A stretch of DNA of 64,000 nt from Hyaloperonospora brassicae (taxonomy: Eukaryota > Oomycota > Peronosporomycetes > Peronosporales > Peronosporaceae). This document shows positions 1-8,604 of this stretch, piece after piece (the first letter of the stretch is position 1; each line of letters starts with the position of its first letter). The stretch lies in contig CANTFL010000353.1 of assembly GCA_947650285.1 (NCBI GenBank), positions 62,001 to 126,000 of the forward strand. The letters run 5' to 3'. The translations under genes were made by a program, and so were the position numbers. The notes beneath the pieces are model-generated. The model was not told the DNA's origin, searched no databases, and saw only the letters and a program-made list of their open reading frames with translations.

Positions 1-1
1 T

Positions 2-67
2 AGGCTCACACTCCAGCTATACGTGAAGACGGAACCCGTATTTTACGTGGGTCGTCTGAAAAGGTAA
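2..67 (+). pseudogene. Old chromovirus pol remnant, integrase C-terminal end
   Basis: Read in frame from base 2, this stretch gives a short peptide ending in FYVGRLK before a stop at 65-67. It matches the integrase C-terminal motif seen intact in the nested element (FYVDRLR at 6452). The rest of this pol lies left of the window. It belongs to the older element whose chromodomain, antisense frame and likely 3' LTR continue at 505-670, 237-880 and 8605-10641. The distance from this motif to the likely 3' LTR, after removing the nested insertion, is about 1.70 kb, against 1.71 kb in the nested element. That spacing is the main support for the assignment. Confidence 0.6.
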
Positions 68-504
68 ATTGATCCAGAAGGGATCAAACACCCGCTTCGG
101 TCCAACATCACCGATGGCGACGTCGACTGTGGTTCGATCATCGTTGCCGGGGAGGAGACGGAGACGGCAAATATCTTCCCGTCGATGAGTGACCCCTACT
201 TTGCAATGGACTTGAAAAGCGATGCGAATTCCACGTTTAAAGCGGGTCTCTCATCACCATCCCCTCCAACAAGTCCAATCGAAGCTTCAGGCGGTCATTC
301 CCCTGACTTTCCTTTGCACGCACATCGTGTAACTTAGAAGTCAGTCGCTAGACTTGACTCTCGAGTTCGTAAACCCGACGTTCCAAAGCAGCATTCTGCG
401 TATGCGTCTGGAAGACGATACGATACGCAGCCGCGGGTTGGCGTAATTGCTGCTCCTATCGGGCGCCACCAGTGCTGGTACATGCGGGTGAAAACACACG
501 CCTC

Positions 505-670
505 CATGTTGAGAAGATGCCAACCCACTGCTTTGGGAAGCAAAAGCTTTAGATCCTTGTCCAGCGCAAAGGATACCCGAAGCGCTTCGACTATTGGAAT
601 TCTGTTGTCCCTTTACGTGTCGGCGTACCTGGGCTGAAGTCTGCATATATGCAGAAGCACCAGTTGCAAG
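505..670 (+). pseudogene. Decayed chromodomain of the older chromovirus
   Basis: In the frame through 568 the translation contains VQRKGYPKRFDYWNS followed by VGVPGL. This aligns with the chromodomain of the nested element (VRWRGYPPSFDSWEP then ADVEGL near 6960-7035). In chromoviruses this module sits at the integrase C-terminus and is thought to steer integration to particular chromatin. The frame differs from that of the pol end at 2-67 and has an upstream stop, so the gene is broken. The offset from the FYVGRL motif is 530 bases, against 519 in the nested element. Confidence 0.5.
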
Positions 671-875
671 ATTCGTGCCAAGTCTTGATGGAATAGCAGG
701 AGAAGCGTAGCGAGAAACGATAGGCGATAATCTACCGCCCAGCATGTATTTCGCTCGCTTCATTGAGATGTTAGTTCGCTGCGATCGCTGTTTAGCTGCA
801 TCTGCATGCGTCTTAACAAGACGCAGGAAATCTGCTTAGTTTTATTCGGCCGCTTCGTCGAAAGTTAGCACGACT

Positions 876-880
876 GGAAT
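876..880. repeat. Left target-site duplication of the nested chromovirus
   Basis: GGAAT lies directly before the 5' LTR. The five bases after the 3' LTR (8605-8609) are GGAAG, so four of five bases match. A 4-6 bp duplication is normal for Ty3-type integrase. Confidence 0.55.
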
Positions 881-1315
881 TGTAACGGGGTAGCCCGTTA
901 CATGAAATTGTCATTAAAACAATTTGACGATAACGAGTTTGCCCTGAATATTCTTTTAACAATATTTCAAAGGATGATGATATTTTTGGGATGACCGAAG
1001 GGTCTACTCATTGGTTGATATCGTGATGATATCAACCCATCGCTGCTAGACGCGCGCAATGGGTGGTGAGTAGACGTCATCATACGTTTCGTTAGATGAA
1101 TATGATTAAGTCAGGACAACAGAGTTTCAAGGAGTTATAGGACCTAATTATATTAATACAATTTTAATTTTACCAAGAGACTAGTCTGACTACTTAGTCT
1201 CCTTTCCTTCCTCTGTAGTCTTTGAACACCTAGCAGGGCACTGTCGACCACTGTTGTCGGTGGAAGTATACTCCGTACTGGTCAACCAGTACGTAGTCAA
1301 CAGTGCCCCGTTACA
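881..1315 (+). repeat. 5' LTR of the nested chromovirus
   Basis: This 435 bp terminal repeat starts TGTAACGGGG and ends CCGTTACA. It matches 8166-8604 along its length, with clear substitutions and small indels (for example around 945-1000 and at 1040-1050). The insertion is therefore not very recent. A perfect hairpin with 10 bp arms and a 5-base loop lies at 1013-1037 and is kept in the 3' LTR at 8298-8322. Confidence 0.93.
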
Positions 1316-1332
1316 CCTAGTAGCACTTTGTA
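1316..1332 (+). promoter_or_regulatory. Probable decayed primer-binding site
   Basis: Two bases after the LTR end comes TAGTAGCACTTTG. The related minus-strand element at 31898-31912 has TTGGTAGCACTTCGG at the same place, so the original site probably began TGGTAGCAC, with TGG pairing to a tRNA CCA end. Here it has changed to TAG. I could not assign the primer tRNA. Confidence 0.4.
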
Positions 1333-1374
1333 GTCCGTCGAAGGACCACAACCCCATCGCCCAACATTAACATT

Positions 1375-2488
1375 TTGGACGATGTAGACGGCGACAGCTT
1401 TCACGGAGCCCGTGAAAGCTACTTCCATTTGAGCGACATCGAATGGAGTGCGATCGAACGAATGAGTTCGACCGTTGGCGAGGAAGCCATCTGGGCTATG
1501 CTATCATCAAGGGATAGAGACCAGCAACATGTCGTCATTAGCAAGTTTCTTGCACCGAGAACCTGGTGAGTCGCCAGCGCAGGTGACCTTGTTACAACAA
1601 CAAGATCACTAGCGGACCGAAGCACTGAGACAACAACAGTCTCAGTCTGCAGAGCCGACGCGTGAGCGTCGACGGGAGTCTTAAAAACTAGAGGTTTCCA
1701 AGTATCGGGGAGACGAGGAAGACTCCCTGTTGAGGTAGTTCGTCGAGCTGGACGATGCCATCGATGCTCGTCGCATCGATGATGAGCGAATGCAAGTCTC
1801 ATTATCTCAGTCTAACCTGGCAGGAGAAGCCAGAGTTCGGGCCCTGAACCTCAAGGTGCACGACCCAAGTGTGTTTGGGTCGTTGAAGATCTTCAAGACC
1901 CTTCTCAGTGAGACGTTCGAGCCGCCCAGAGCAGAGTTCGGGACTCTTTCGGAGCTCCTGAAAATCAAGCAGGGTAAGCGTAAATTTCACGCTTACGCTC
2001 AACATGTACGTTACCTTGCAAGTGCATGGTAGTGAGCCCTGTGAGTGAGTTTGTGTTGATCACAATCTTTATTCAAGGGCTTTTAGACGGTCCCGTCAGG
2101 GACCACCTGTTCCGCGGAGAGCTAAAGACGCTCTCAGAGGCAATCTTCGCAGCTCTGCTGCGAAGATTATAGCGTGAGACAGGATCATGCTACGTTGACC
2201 CCGCATCGCCCACAAAGACGATTAGCAGTCGGAGGTCCAGAACCAATGAACCTCTGTCAAGTCGAGGGCGAGAAACCTCGCCCTATGAACGACAAGCGAA
2301 TGGTGAAATGCCATCGCTGTCACAAGTTAGGACACTATGCATACGAATGCAGTGTCCCCCGCTCAGCACCTCGCGGTGCTGAGCGAGGTATTCACCCATC
2401 AGCAAGAAGAACTGGAGGGCGAGGGTCCGTTGCTGTTGCGAAGTCGCAACAGCGAGGTGGACCATCAAAAAACGGTCGGGATCAGTAG
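1375..2488 (+). pseudogene. gag of the nested chromovirus, broken
   Basis: This is the capsid/nucleocapsid gene. The N-terminal part (DDVDGDSFHGARES) is open to a stop at 1567. The core gag domain follows around 1690-2030 (YRGDEEDSLLR, stop, FVELDDAIDARRIDDERMQ, then a helical stretch to codon 80 of the frame opened at 1790). The zinc knuckle is in the frame opened at 2174, with the pattern C-X2-C-X4-H-X4-C and key residues CHRCHKLGHYAYEC. An in-frame ATG is missing near the expected start, where the sequence reads ATTAACATTTTGGAC; a homologous start is seen on the minus strand at 31860. At least three disruptions make this a pseudogene. Confidence 0.85.
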
Positions 2489-2568
2489 GGGCGGAGCGCC
2501 CTACTGATCCAACAACATCAATAGAATTTGCAAATCTCCTGAAAAAGGTTGCTCCCGACACACAATTT

Positions 2569-3450
2569 ATGTGTGTCTCTGCACCTGGTCATGAGGTGTC
2601 TCTCATCAACTTGAAGTTAGAAGTGACAAAAGACTTGTCACTTCGCGCCCTAGTTGACTGTGGGACGTCGAACAATTTTTTTCGTTGCCAGTCGCTAGAG
2701 GCAGGAATTTTTAACTTCGTGGAGCGGGAGATCCCTCCAACGAAGATGACGGTGCGCCTAGCGACAGGCGCATCGATCACTGTGAAGAAACGTGTAGTCG
2801 GAATCCACTACACGTTGAAAGGCGAACAGTACGATGATGATTTCATCGTGCTTGACCTAGATGACAAGTTCGACGTCATCCTGGGACTACCTTGGCTCAG
2901 GAGATACGAGCCAATGGTGAGCTGGCAGTATCGATCGGTTACGATACCTGCCATTTGTTCCTTACATAACCACCTGACGAATATCTTGGAACGCCCACAC
3001 TCACGTGGGTGTACTACGAGTGAGTGCGATGGCCTCACTTGTGGTACGGTCGTCAGCACGACTGTACAAGAACACAATGTAGATGATCACTACATTGTGG
3101 AGAAAGCTCACCCAGATCCTGTGGAAGTGATTTCTCAGGAGGTAATCGAGACACTGAATGTCTTGGTTAATGATGGATCAAACATAGGCGCTTACACGCT
3201 TGATCTGGTTGTGCCTCCGAAGTTAACTTCGGAGATAATTCAACTGCCGACGCTAGAACCGAAACGGTTCTTGCGTGATCTACGTAGTGGCAAAGTCAAG
3301 CAGATCTGTGTACCCGTCGCGGAGGACGAGTACGTTACCGATATTCGATCGGCAACGGTGTTTACTGAGACCGAGAGGGTTCTCAGCAGATCATCGATGG
3401 ACGATAGTGTCATCGATGAGAAGACTCGGATCGAGAGATATGAATCTTAA
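2569..3450 (+). pseudogene. Protease and linker region of the nested chromovirus pol
   Basis: This 293-codon open frame encodes the aspartic protease part of pol, which would cut the polyprotein. The catalytic motif region reads LVDCGTSNNFF at about residues 28-38. Retropepsins normally have D-T/S-G, so here a Cys sits between Asp and Gly. The flap-distal hydrophobic motif VILGLPWLRRYEP is near residues 103-115. The C-terminal half is a low-similarity linker toward the reverse transcriptase. The frame ends at 3450 and RT resumes in another frame at 3490. The whole frame is dense in perfect inverted repeats, including a 20 bp palindrome at 3215-3234. Confidence 0.85.
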
Positions 3451-3489
3451 TCCTGGAAGTCGCTTCAGGCAAATCCTTTTTATAAGAAT

Positions 3490-3935
3490 TTGATCGAATT
3501 CAAGGATGTGTTCCCAGAATCCGTGCCTTGCGATTTGCCTGAGGACAAAGGCACTCGACACGAGATCGAGCTCAAACCGGGATCGAAGTATTGTGCCATG
3601 AAGCAGTGGCCACTGCCTCGTGAACAAGTACTAGCGATCGACAAGTTCTTTGCCGATCGCTTAGCAGCAATCCATGTGAGTGAATTTACATCCTCTCACA
3701 GCTCTCCGACCTTCTGTGTGCGAAAGGCCACAGTAGTATGGCGTAAAGTGCACGCATTCAACAAGTTGAATGCTGCAACGGTACCGTCTCAGACGCCGAT
3801 ACCAAGAAAGGACGTAATCATAGATGGTATGTCAAAGAGTACCATCTTTTAGTCCATGGATCTGATGGGCGTATTCTATCAGATCCTCATGCGTGAACGA
3901 TACGTACCGTACACAGCAGTGAGCACTCCCTGTGT
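3490..3935 (+). pseudogene. Reverse transcriptase N-terminal part, nested chromovirus
   Basis: The frame begins FKDVFPESVP and runs through the RT fingers (HEIELKPGSK, then FTSSHSSPTFCVRKA, then VHAFNKLNAATVPSQTPIPRKD). It ends at a TAG at 3850-3852. After the stop the same frame continues with MDLMGVFYQILMRERYVPYTAVSTP, which is RT motif A with its catalytic Asp. A frameshift near 3925-3935 then moves the reading into the frame of the next entry. The product would supply the first part of the polymerase that copies element RNA to DNA. One stop and one frameshift disable it. Confidence 0.85.
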
Positions 3936-5654
3936 GTGCTGTGGGAGTGGCTAGTGATGCCACAGGGGCTGAGCAATGCCCCTGCAACATTCAACAGATG
4001 CGTTACAAATCTGTTGAGACCGGTGCGAGACTTCGCACCGAGTTACTTCGACGGTGTGTTCGTCCACTGCCGGGCTATGGATGGAAGGACGGACGTTGAA
4101 GTCCACCGAAATCACGTCCGTAAGTTTCTTAAACTTACGCGCAAGCATAAGTTGTATGCCAACCTCAAGAAGTGTATATTTGCGGCAAGCGAAATACCAC
4201 TTCTTAGGTGCATCGTCGGCAAACACGGCGTTCGACCTGATCCCGAAAATATCAAGGCTATCACCGACTGGCCAGTGCCAGCCGATGTCAAGGGACTTCG
4301 TAAGTTCCTTGGCTTAGCGGCGTACTTGCACAAGTACTCGCGCAACTACGCCGAGATGACGGTACATCTTTCTTGCTTGCTCAAGAAAAATGTCAAGTGG
4401 TCATGGAACGCTGAGTGCCAGCGTTCCTTTGAAAGCATCAAGAAAAGCTTGATGCAATCGTCCATCTTGGCGATTGCAGATCAGGACAGACCTTTTCATG
4501 TGGTCTGTGACGCCAGCGATTTCGCAATCGGCTGTGCGCTAATGCAGTTCGATGTAGATGGCGCGGAGCGCGTTATCTGTTATCAGTCGCGTCAGCTGCA
4601 AGCAGCTGAACGCAATTACCCAGTGCATGACAAGGAACTACTTGCCATGAAGTATGCACTGGCTAAGTTCCGGGTCTATCTCTTGGGAGATAGACCGTTC
4701 ATCGTCTATAAGGACCATGCTTCATTACGCACGGCCGTGAACAGTCCACACCTCTCGCAAAGGATGGCGAGGTGGCTGTCCTTCTTCGCGGAGTATAACT
4801 TCTCCGTGGAGTACAAGCCAGGACGACTTAATGTCTTCGCTGATGCATTATCACGTCGGCCCGATTTCGAGCCAACGTCCCGGGTCAACAGTGAGGCCAT
4901 GCCCACTGGTGCGACACTATCGATCAGTGTGCCGTCGTCGCCGTTACTCGACGACGTGCGTAAAGCATACACAGGAGACACAAATCTCCTCCGTTTGATG
5001 GGTCATCTTGCGAACCCATCCCGGAACTCCTTGTCGAATTTGCCGGCCCTGTACCGTTCCTCTTTGGATCGGTACACGACCCGCAATGACCTGCTGTACT
5101 ATAAAGCAGTTGCCGATGACACCCCGCGTGTCGTCGTTTCCGACCATGATGACTTGCGATTACGCATTATGTTCGAATGTCACGATGCGCCGTCTGGCGG
5201 GCATCGTGGCCGAGAAAAGATTTACCTCACGGTAGGTCGTAACTTTTACTGGCCCCGCCAGTATCAGTTTGTCCGCAAGTACATTCGTTCTTGCGAGGTC
5301 TGTCAACGGGTGAAGCCTAGCCCTTCATCCTGTGCGCCAGTACAACCTCTACCGGTCCCGGCAGGGTGTTGGGAGTCCGTTTCCATGGACTTTGTCTTCG
5401 GGTTCCCCGAATACTCTCACAAGAATAATGATATTCTTGTGTTTGTGGATCGTTTCAGCAAGATGGTACATCTTGCTGCAGTCCCAGAATCGATCAACGC
5501 CTACGGCTGTGCGCGTGTCTTCATCGACACTGTGTTTCGACTCCACGGTTTACCCCGTGAACTCGTATCGGACTTTGATCCTCGGTTCACGGCGGCGTTT
5601 TGGGAAAACCGTATTCCGCACATTGGGAACACGGTTAAGGATGCCAACCTCTGA
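3936..5654 (+). pseudogene. RT palm-thumb, RNase H and integrase core, nested chromovirus
   Basis: This 572-codon frame starts inside RT (LWEWLVMPQGLSNAPATFNR). The catalytic box is YFDG at residues 37-40 (4044-4055), where active enzymes have YxDD, so the second Asp is lost. RNase H follows, with DASD at residues 192-195, Glu 234 in HDKELL, Asp 260 in DHASLR and Asp 303 in VFADALSR. The integrase zinc domain (His pair in ECHDAPSGGHRG, then CEVC) and the first catalytic residues (MDFVFGFP, SDFDPRF) come next. The frame shifts near 5640 before the catalytic Glu. Codon choice repeatedly creates perfect hairpins, such as 4673-4696 and 4435-4455. Confidence 0.92.
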
Positions 5655-6223
5655 CCATCCTGAAACAGATGGTCAGACAGAACGTGCGAATGTGTCCTCG
5701 ACGAAATTCTTCGTGGAAACGTCCAATCCTTTTCACATTGAAGTGAGTTCTTACCGATGGTTGAGTTTGCCATCAAAGACTCCGTTCATGCGTCCACATC
5801 GCATACATCGTTCTACGTGAATGGCTTACGCCACCCACGTATTCCAGCCCTCATACAGAGTGACTCTGAGTTAAGGGGGGGGCGACTCGCTCAAGAAAAA
5901 ACCGTTTAGGTTCTTACTCATCACGTATCATCGCACATGCCGATATGTTCGATGTCGATGTCGATAATGTCGACATCGAAGAAGTTGATCTTAGCAGTAG
6001 CAATGACGCTGCTGCTACTTCAGACAATGATGACGATGCTGGGATATCCAGCATCGTCAACGATTATTCCAGCGAGGAAGTGGACAGCCTCGCTAAAGAA
6101 GAGAAGAACCTCTGAGCAGTGCGCACGAAGCGCACTAAAAGACAAAACAACGAGTCAGCAGAAAACTTCCTGATGAATTGAGAAGCGGTAGTCCGTTTCG
6201 TTCAGGACTCCATCGCAAATGCG
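5655..6223 (+). pseudogene. Integrase middle part in broken frames
   Basis: The catalytic-Glu region SDHPETDGQTERAN is readable at about 5650-5695 in the frame opened at 5332. After another shift the sequence gives VEFAIKDSVHASTSHTSFYVNGLRHPRIP around 5760-5850, which is typical of Ty3 integrases. The stretch 5930-6115 is an acidic, hairpin-rich linker with arms at 5955-5964/5970-5979 and 6032-6042/6048-6058. A stop precedes the reopening of the frame at 6224. Confidence 0.75.
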
Positions 6224-7087
6224 GTGGACCGCCAGAAACGGAACGCAGACAAGAATGGAAGAGCAAATATTCTTTCATTTAAGGTTAACGACCTAGTACT
6301 GCTGTCTACGGTAAACTTACCTAGACATGTAGTCACTAATGTCGGCAGTAGTAAACTACTGCCGAAATACATTGGTCCCTTTCGTGTGTTGCACCGCAAA
6401 GGCAATGCATACACGATCGAATTGCCTCGTAGGATGCGCACGCATCCTACGTTTTATGTTGATCGTCTCCGCCCGTACCATCAGTACGAGGCCTGTTGCG
6501 AGAACGGAGATAACCGGCGCGCTCAAGAATCCCCTACAGATTCTTGTGATCACGGACCAAACACTGAAGTTGGTCCTTCGTCCAAAGGAGTTGGTCCTTC
6601 ATCGACGCGGCCTCGCGACGAGCCGTCTCTAGCTCGTCGCGCAAACGACGTCTCTCGCGTTCACTTTCAAGCTGAGCGAACGCGAATTCCGATCGGTCCT
6701 TCTCCCGATCGGCACGAAGACGTCGCACGTCCGACTGCAAGGCGTGCCGACGATCGTATTCGTGACCGACGTCCTCCCTCAGCTCGGTCAGGTAACGTTC
6801 GTGGTTCCCCAAAGTCTCGTGTAGGCCCGGCGGCTGAGCCGGACCTTGTCTTTCCACCGCCACCGGAACCATTGGTGGATTTCCACGGTGGTCAACGCTT
6901 TCTTGTGGAGCGTATCTTTGACCACCGTGGCGATTCAGAATCAAGGACGAGTTACCTCGTCCGGTGGCGTGGGTACCCACCTTCATTTGACAGCTGGGAA
7001 CCTCGTTCCCAGCTGATGGCTGACGTTGAAGGTCTCGTCCACCAGTATGACGAGACTCATCCGATAGGTCCTCGGGCCCATCGGTAA
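6224..7087 (+). pseudogene. Integrase C-terminus with chromodomain, nested chromovirus
   Basis: This 287-codon frame has the integrase C-terminal SH3-like part (FKVNDLVLLSTVNLP, LLPKYIGPFRVL, THPTFYVDRLRPY, residues about 20-90). A charged, Arg/Pro-rich linker covers residues 95-225. A chromodomain at about residues 225-270 contains FLVERIFDH, SYLVRWRGYPPSFDSWEP and VEGLVHQYDETHP. Chromodomains in this position bind modified histones and guide integration. The frame ends at 7087. From 6534 onward it overlaps, on the other strand, the C-terminal part of the antisense open frame, so both strands are open over about 550 bases. Confidence 0.93.
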
Positions 7088-8033
7088 ACACGCGCTTTTG
7101 GCGCTTGTAGACGGATTGCAAGTTTTCAATCGCGCCCCGCATCTCAGCCGAGATGTGTGCCCTTCCCCAGGGCGAACTTAGGGAATACACGTCCCTATGT
7201 GCACGTTGCGAGTTGTCGACACAGCTCGCACAAGGATCACCCCGAGTGAGGCATGGAATGCCGGCCTCACTTGACAAACAATGCAACCGGTACCTTGCAC
7301 CGGTTGGCGTTCGCTTATCGAACTTGAGGCGTATCGCCTCAAGATTCTTTAGCCACCCTAAGGCATTCCACGCTGCCAAAAGCAAGTTCTTGTCACGCTT
7401 TTGGTTGCCACTATACCATCGATGCTTGAGAAAGGCATCGACATAAAAGTCTTCTTCAGCGCGGAAGTTACCCGCGCTGAAATTTAAGCCATGGAGCTCA
7501 GTCGCATCGAATAAGGGTATTCGATGGTGTTGGTTTGTCTCGTGAGACAAGCTATTGATGAGCTGCTCGGGCAAGCACCACGGCTTGAGCTCACCACGCT
7601 TCAATGTGGTACCTGTTTTGGTACCACGGCTTTCAGAATAACGATGGCTCTCGCCATCGTCATCACGCTCTTGCGGGGAAGCACGAGTTGATACTGGTGA
7701 GGCATTATATTCCTCACCATAGAGTTCATCATCACTGCCAAACAGACTGTGATGCGTTTCAAGATTCCGCTCGTTCGACAGTGCTCTTGACAAACGATGA
7801 GGCACCGCCGGTGATCGGGATTCCTCTGGAACGTTGCGCGAGTCAGGCACGTCTGACTCGCCATAATTGATAACATCATTGCCAAGGTCATCATGTGCAC
7901 GTGGTGCGATACCGCGTGCGTCTGCAGCAACCTCTGCTGCAGACGGAGAACAAGCAGCAGACGAAGAAGCGTCTGACGCAGAGACTGGCACAGCAGCAGG
8001 ATGTGTGGTCTTCGAATCACCTCGCATAAACAT
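6534..8033 (-). CDS. Antisense ORF of the chromovirus, acidic N-terminus and C-terminal coiled coil
   Basis: The minus strand is open for 515 codons from 8081. The first ATG is at 8033, giving 499 residues and a TAG at 6534-6536. I chose the ATG because the longer frame starts with TTG. The N-terminal 130 residues are Ser/Ala/Asp/Glu-rich. The middle (about residues 140-290) looks globular, with a run of aromatic residues (EEDFYVDAFLKHRWY) and a small Cys cluster (CLTRGDPCASC). The last 90 residues are a strongly charged coiled coil (EKDRSEF, LESERERRRLRDELE). It starts 132 bases from the 3' LTR and reads away from it, so the LTR could promote it. It is the only long uninterrupted frame left in the element. 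I recognise no family. It could still be chance openness opposite pol for the 3' third. Confidence 0.6.
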   Translation of the reverse strand: MFMRGDSKTTHPAAVPVSASDASSSAACSPSAAEVAADARGIAPRAHDDLGNDVINYGESDVPDSRNVPEESRSPAVPHRLSRALSNERNLETHHSLFGSDDELYGEEYNASPVSTRASPQERDDDGESHRYSESRGTKTGTTLKRGELKPWCLPEQLINSLSHETNQHHRIPLFDATELHGLNFSAGNFRAEEDFYVDAFLKHRWYSGNQKRDKNLLLAAWNALGWLKNLEAIRLKFDKRTPTGARYRLHCLSSEAGIPCLTRGDPCASCVDNSQRAHRDVYSLSSPWGRAHISAEMRGAIENLQSVYKRQKRVFTDGPEDLSDESRHTGGRDLQRQPSAGNEVPSCQMKVGTHATGRGNSSLILNRHGGQRYAPQESVDHRGNPPMVPVAVERQGPAQPPGLHETLGNHERYLTELREDVGHEYDRRHALQSDVRRLRADREKDRSEFAFAQLESERERRRLRDELETARREAASMKDQLLWTKDQLQCLVRDHKNL

Positions 8034-8151
8034 GTTAACTATGCGAGGCAAGGTCAGGAGTGAACGGGTCTGACCAAACAAGTGCTCCCTGTCGCACTGG
8101 TGTCCAACGGGTGTCCACCCAGTTTTCGATAGTCACACGGTGACTATCAGA

Positions 8152-8165
8152 TAAGGGAGGGGTGA
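8152..8165 (+). promoter_or_regulatory. Polypurine tract of the nested chromovirus
   Basis: TAAGGGAGGGGTGA lies directly before the 3' LTR. Such tracts prime plus-strand DNA synthesis during reverse transcription. Confidence 0.75.
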
Positions 8166-8604
8166 TGTAACGGGGTAGCCCGTAACATGAAATTGTCATT
8201 AGAACAATTTGACAATAAAGAATATTACGTCGAATATTCTTTTAACAATATCACAGACATAGTGATATTGTTGGGATGACCGAAGGGTCTACTCATTGGT
8301 TGATATCGTGATGATATCAACCCACTAATCGCTGTTAGACGCGCGCAATGGGTGGTGAGTAGACGTCATCATACGTTTCGTTAGATGAATATGATTAAGT
8401 CAGGACAACAGAGATTCAAGAAGTTATAGGACTTAATTATATTAATACAGTTTTACTTTTACCAAGAGACTAGTCTGACTACTTAGTCTCCTTTCCTTCC
8501 TCTGTAGTCCTTGAACAACTAGCGGATCACTGTCGACCACTGTCGTCAGTGGAAGTATACTTCGTACTGGTCAACCAGTACGTAGTCAACACTGCTCCGT
8601 TACA
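8166..8604 (+). repeat. 3' LTR of the nested chromovirus
   Basis: This 439 bp repeat starts TGTAACGGGG, ends CCGTTACA, and pairs with 881-1315. Compared with the 5' copy it has two extra perfect hairpins, at 8219-8226/8233-8240 and 8246-8254/8262-8270, where the 5' LTR sequence does not pair fully. Confidence 0.93.

Larger units (their letters stand above)
237..880 (-). pseudogene. C-terminal half of an antisense ORF of the older chromovirus
   Basis: On the minus strand, one frame ending at a stop at 237-239 reads as a heptad-rich coiled coil (for example ALERRVYELESQV, then KLHDVRAKESQG, then LKLRLDLLEGM) with one internal stop. It corresponds in position and character to the coiled-coil C-terminus of the antisense ORF in the nested element (6534 onward). 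Upstream coding is scattered over several frames, including a 140-codon open frame at 341-763, so the region is decayed. Its N-terminal half lies beyond the inserted element at 8605-9287. The function is unknown. Confidence 0.45.
881..8604 (+). mobile_element. Ty3-type chromovirus retrotransposon, both LTRs present, coding region broken
   Basis: This 7.7 kb element is bounded by direct LTRs that start TGTAACGGGG and end GTTACA. Between them in order lie gag with a CCHC zinc knuckle, protease, reverse transcriptase, RNase H, integrase and a C-terminal chromodomain, all plus strand. A purine tract precedes the 3' LTR. Stops and frameshifts occur in gag, at the RT start, before RT motif A/B and in the integrase, and the second catalytic Asp of the RT is replaced, so the copy cannot be autonomous. 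It lies inside an older related element (2-880 and 8605-10641). Two oddities stand out: a 1.5 kb antisense open frame at the 3' end and a very high density of perfect short hairpins. Confidence 0.95.

Noticed and set aside
341..763. 140-codon minus-strand open frame as an independent gene
   Set aside because: It lies opposite a decayed chromodomain and in a different frame from the coiled-coil reading of the same strand. It is best explained as part of the old element.
6534..7087. Treating the antisense ORF as only a shadow of the integrase/chromodomain frame
   Set aside because: Only the last third overlaps pol. The other 950 bases have no sense gene and are still open, and a similar layout exists in the older element.
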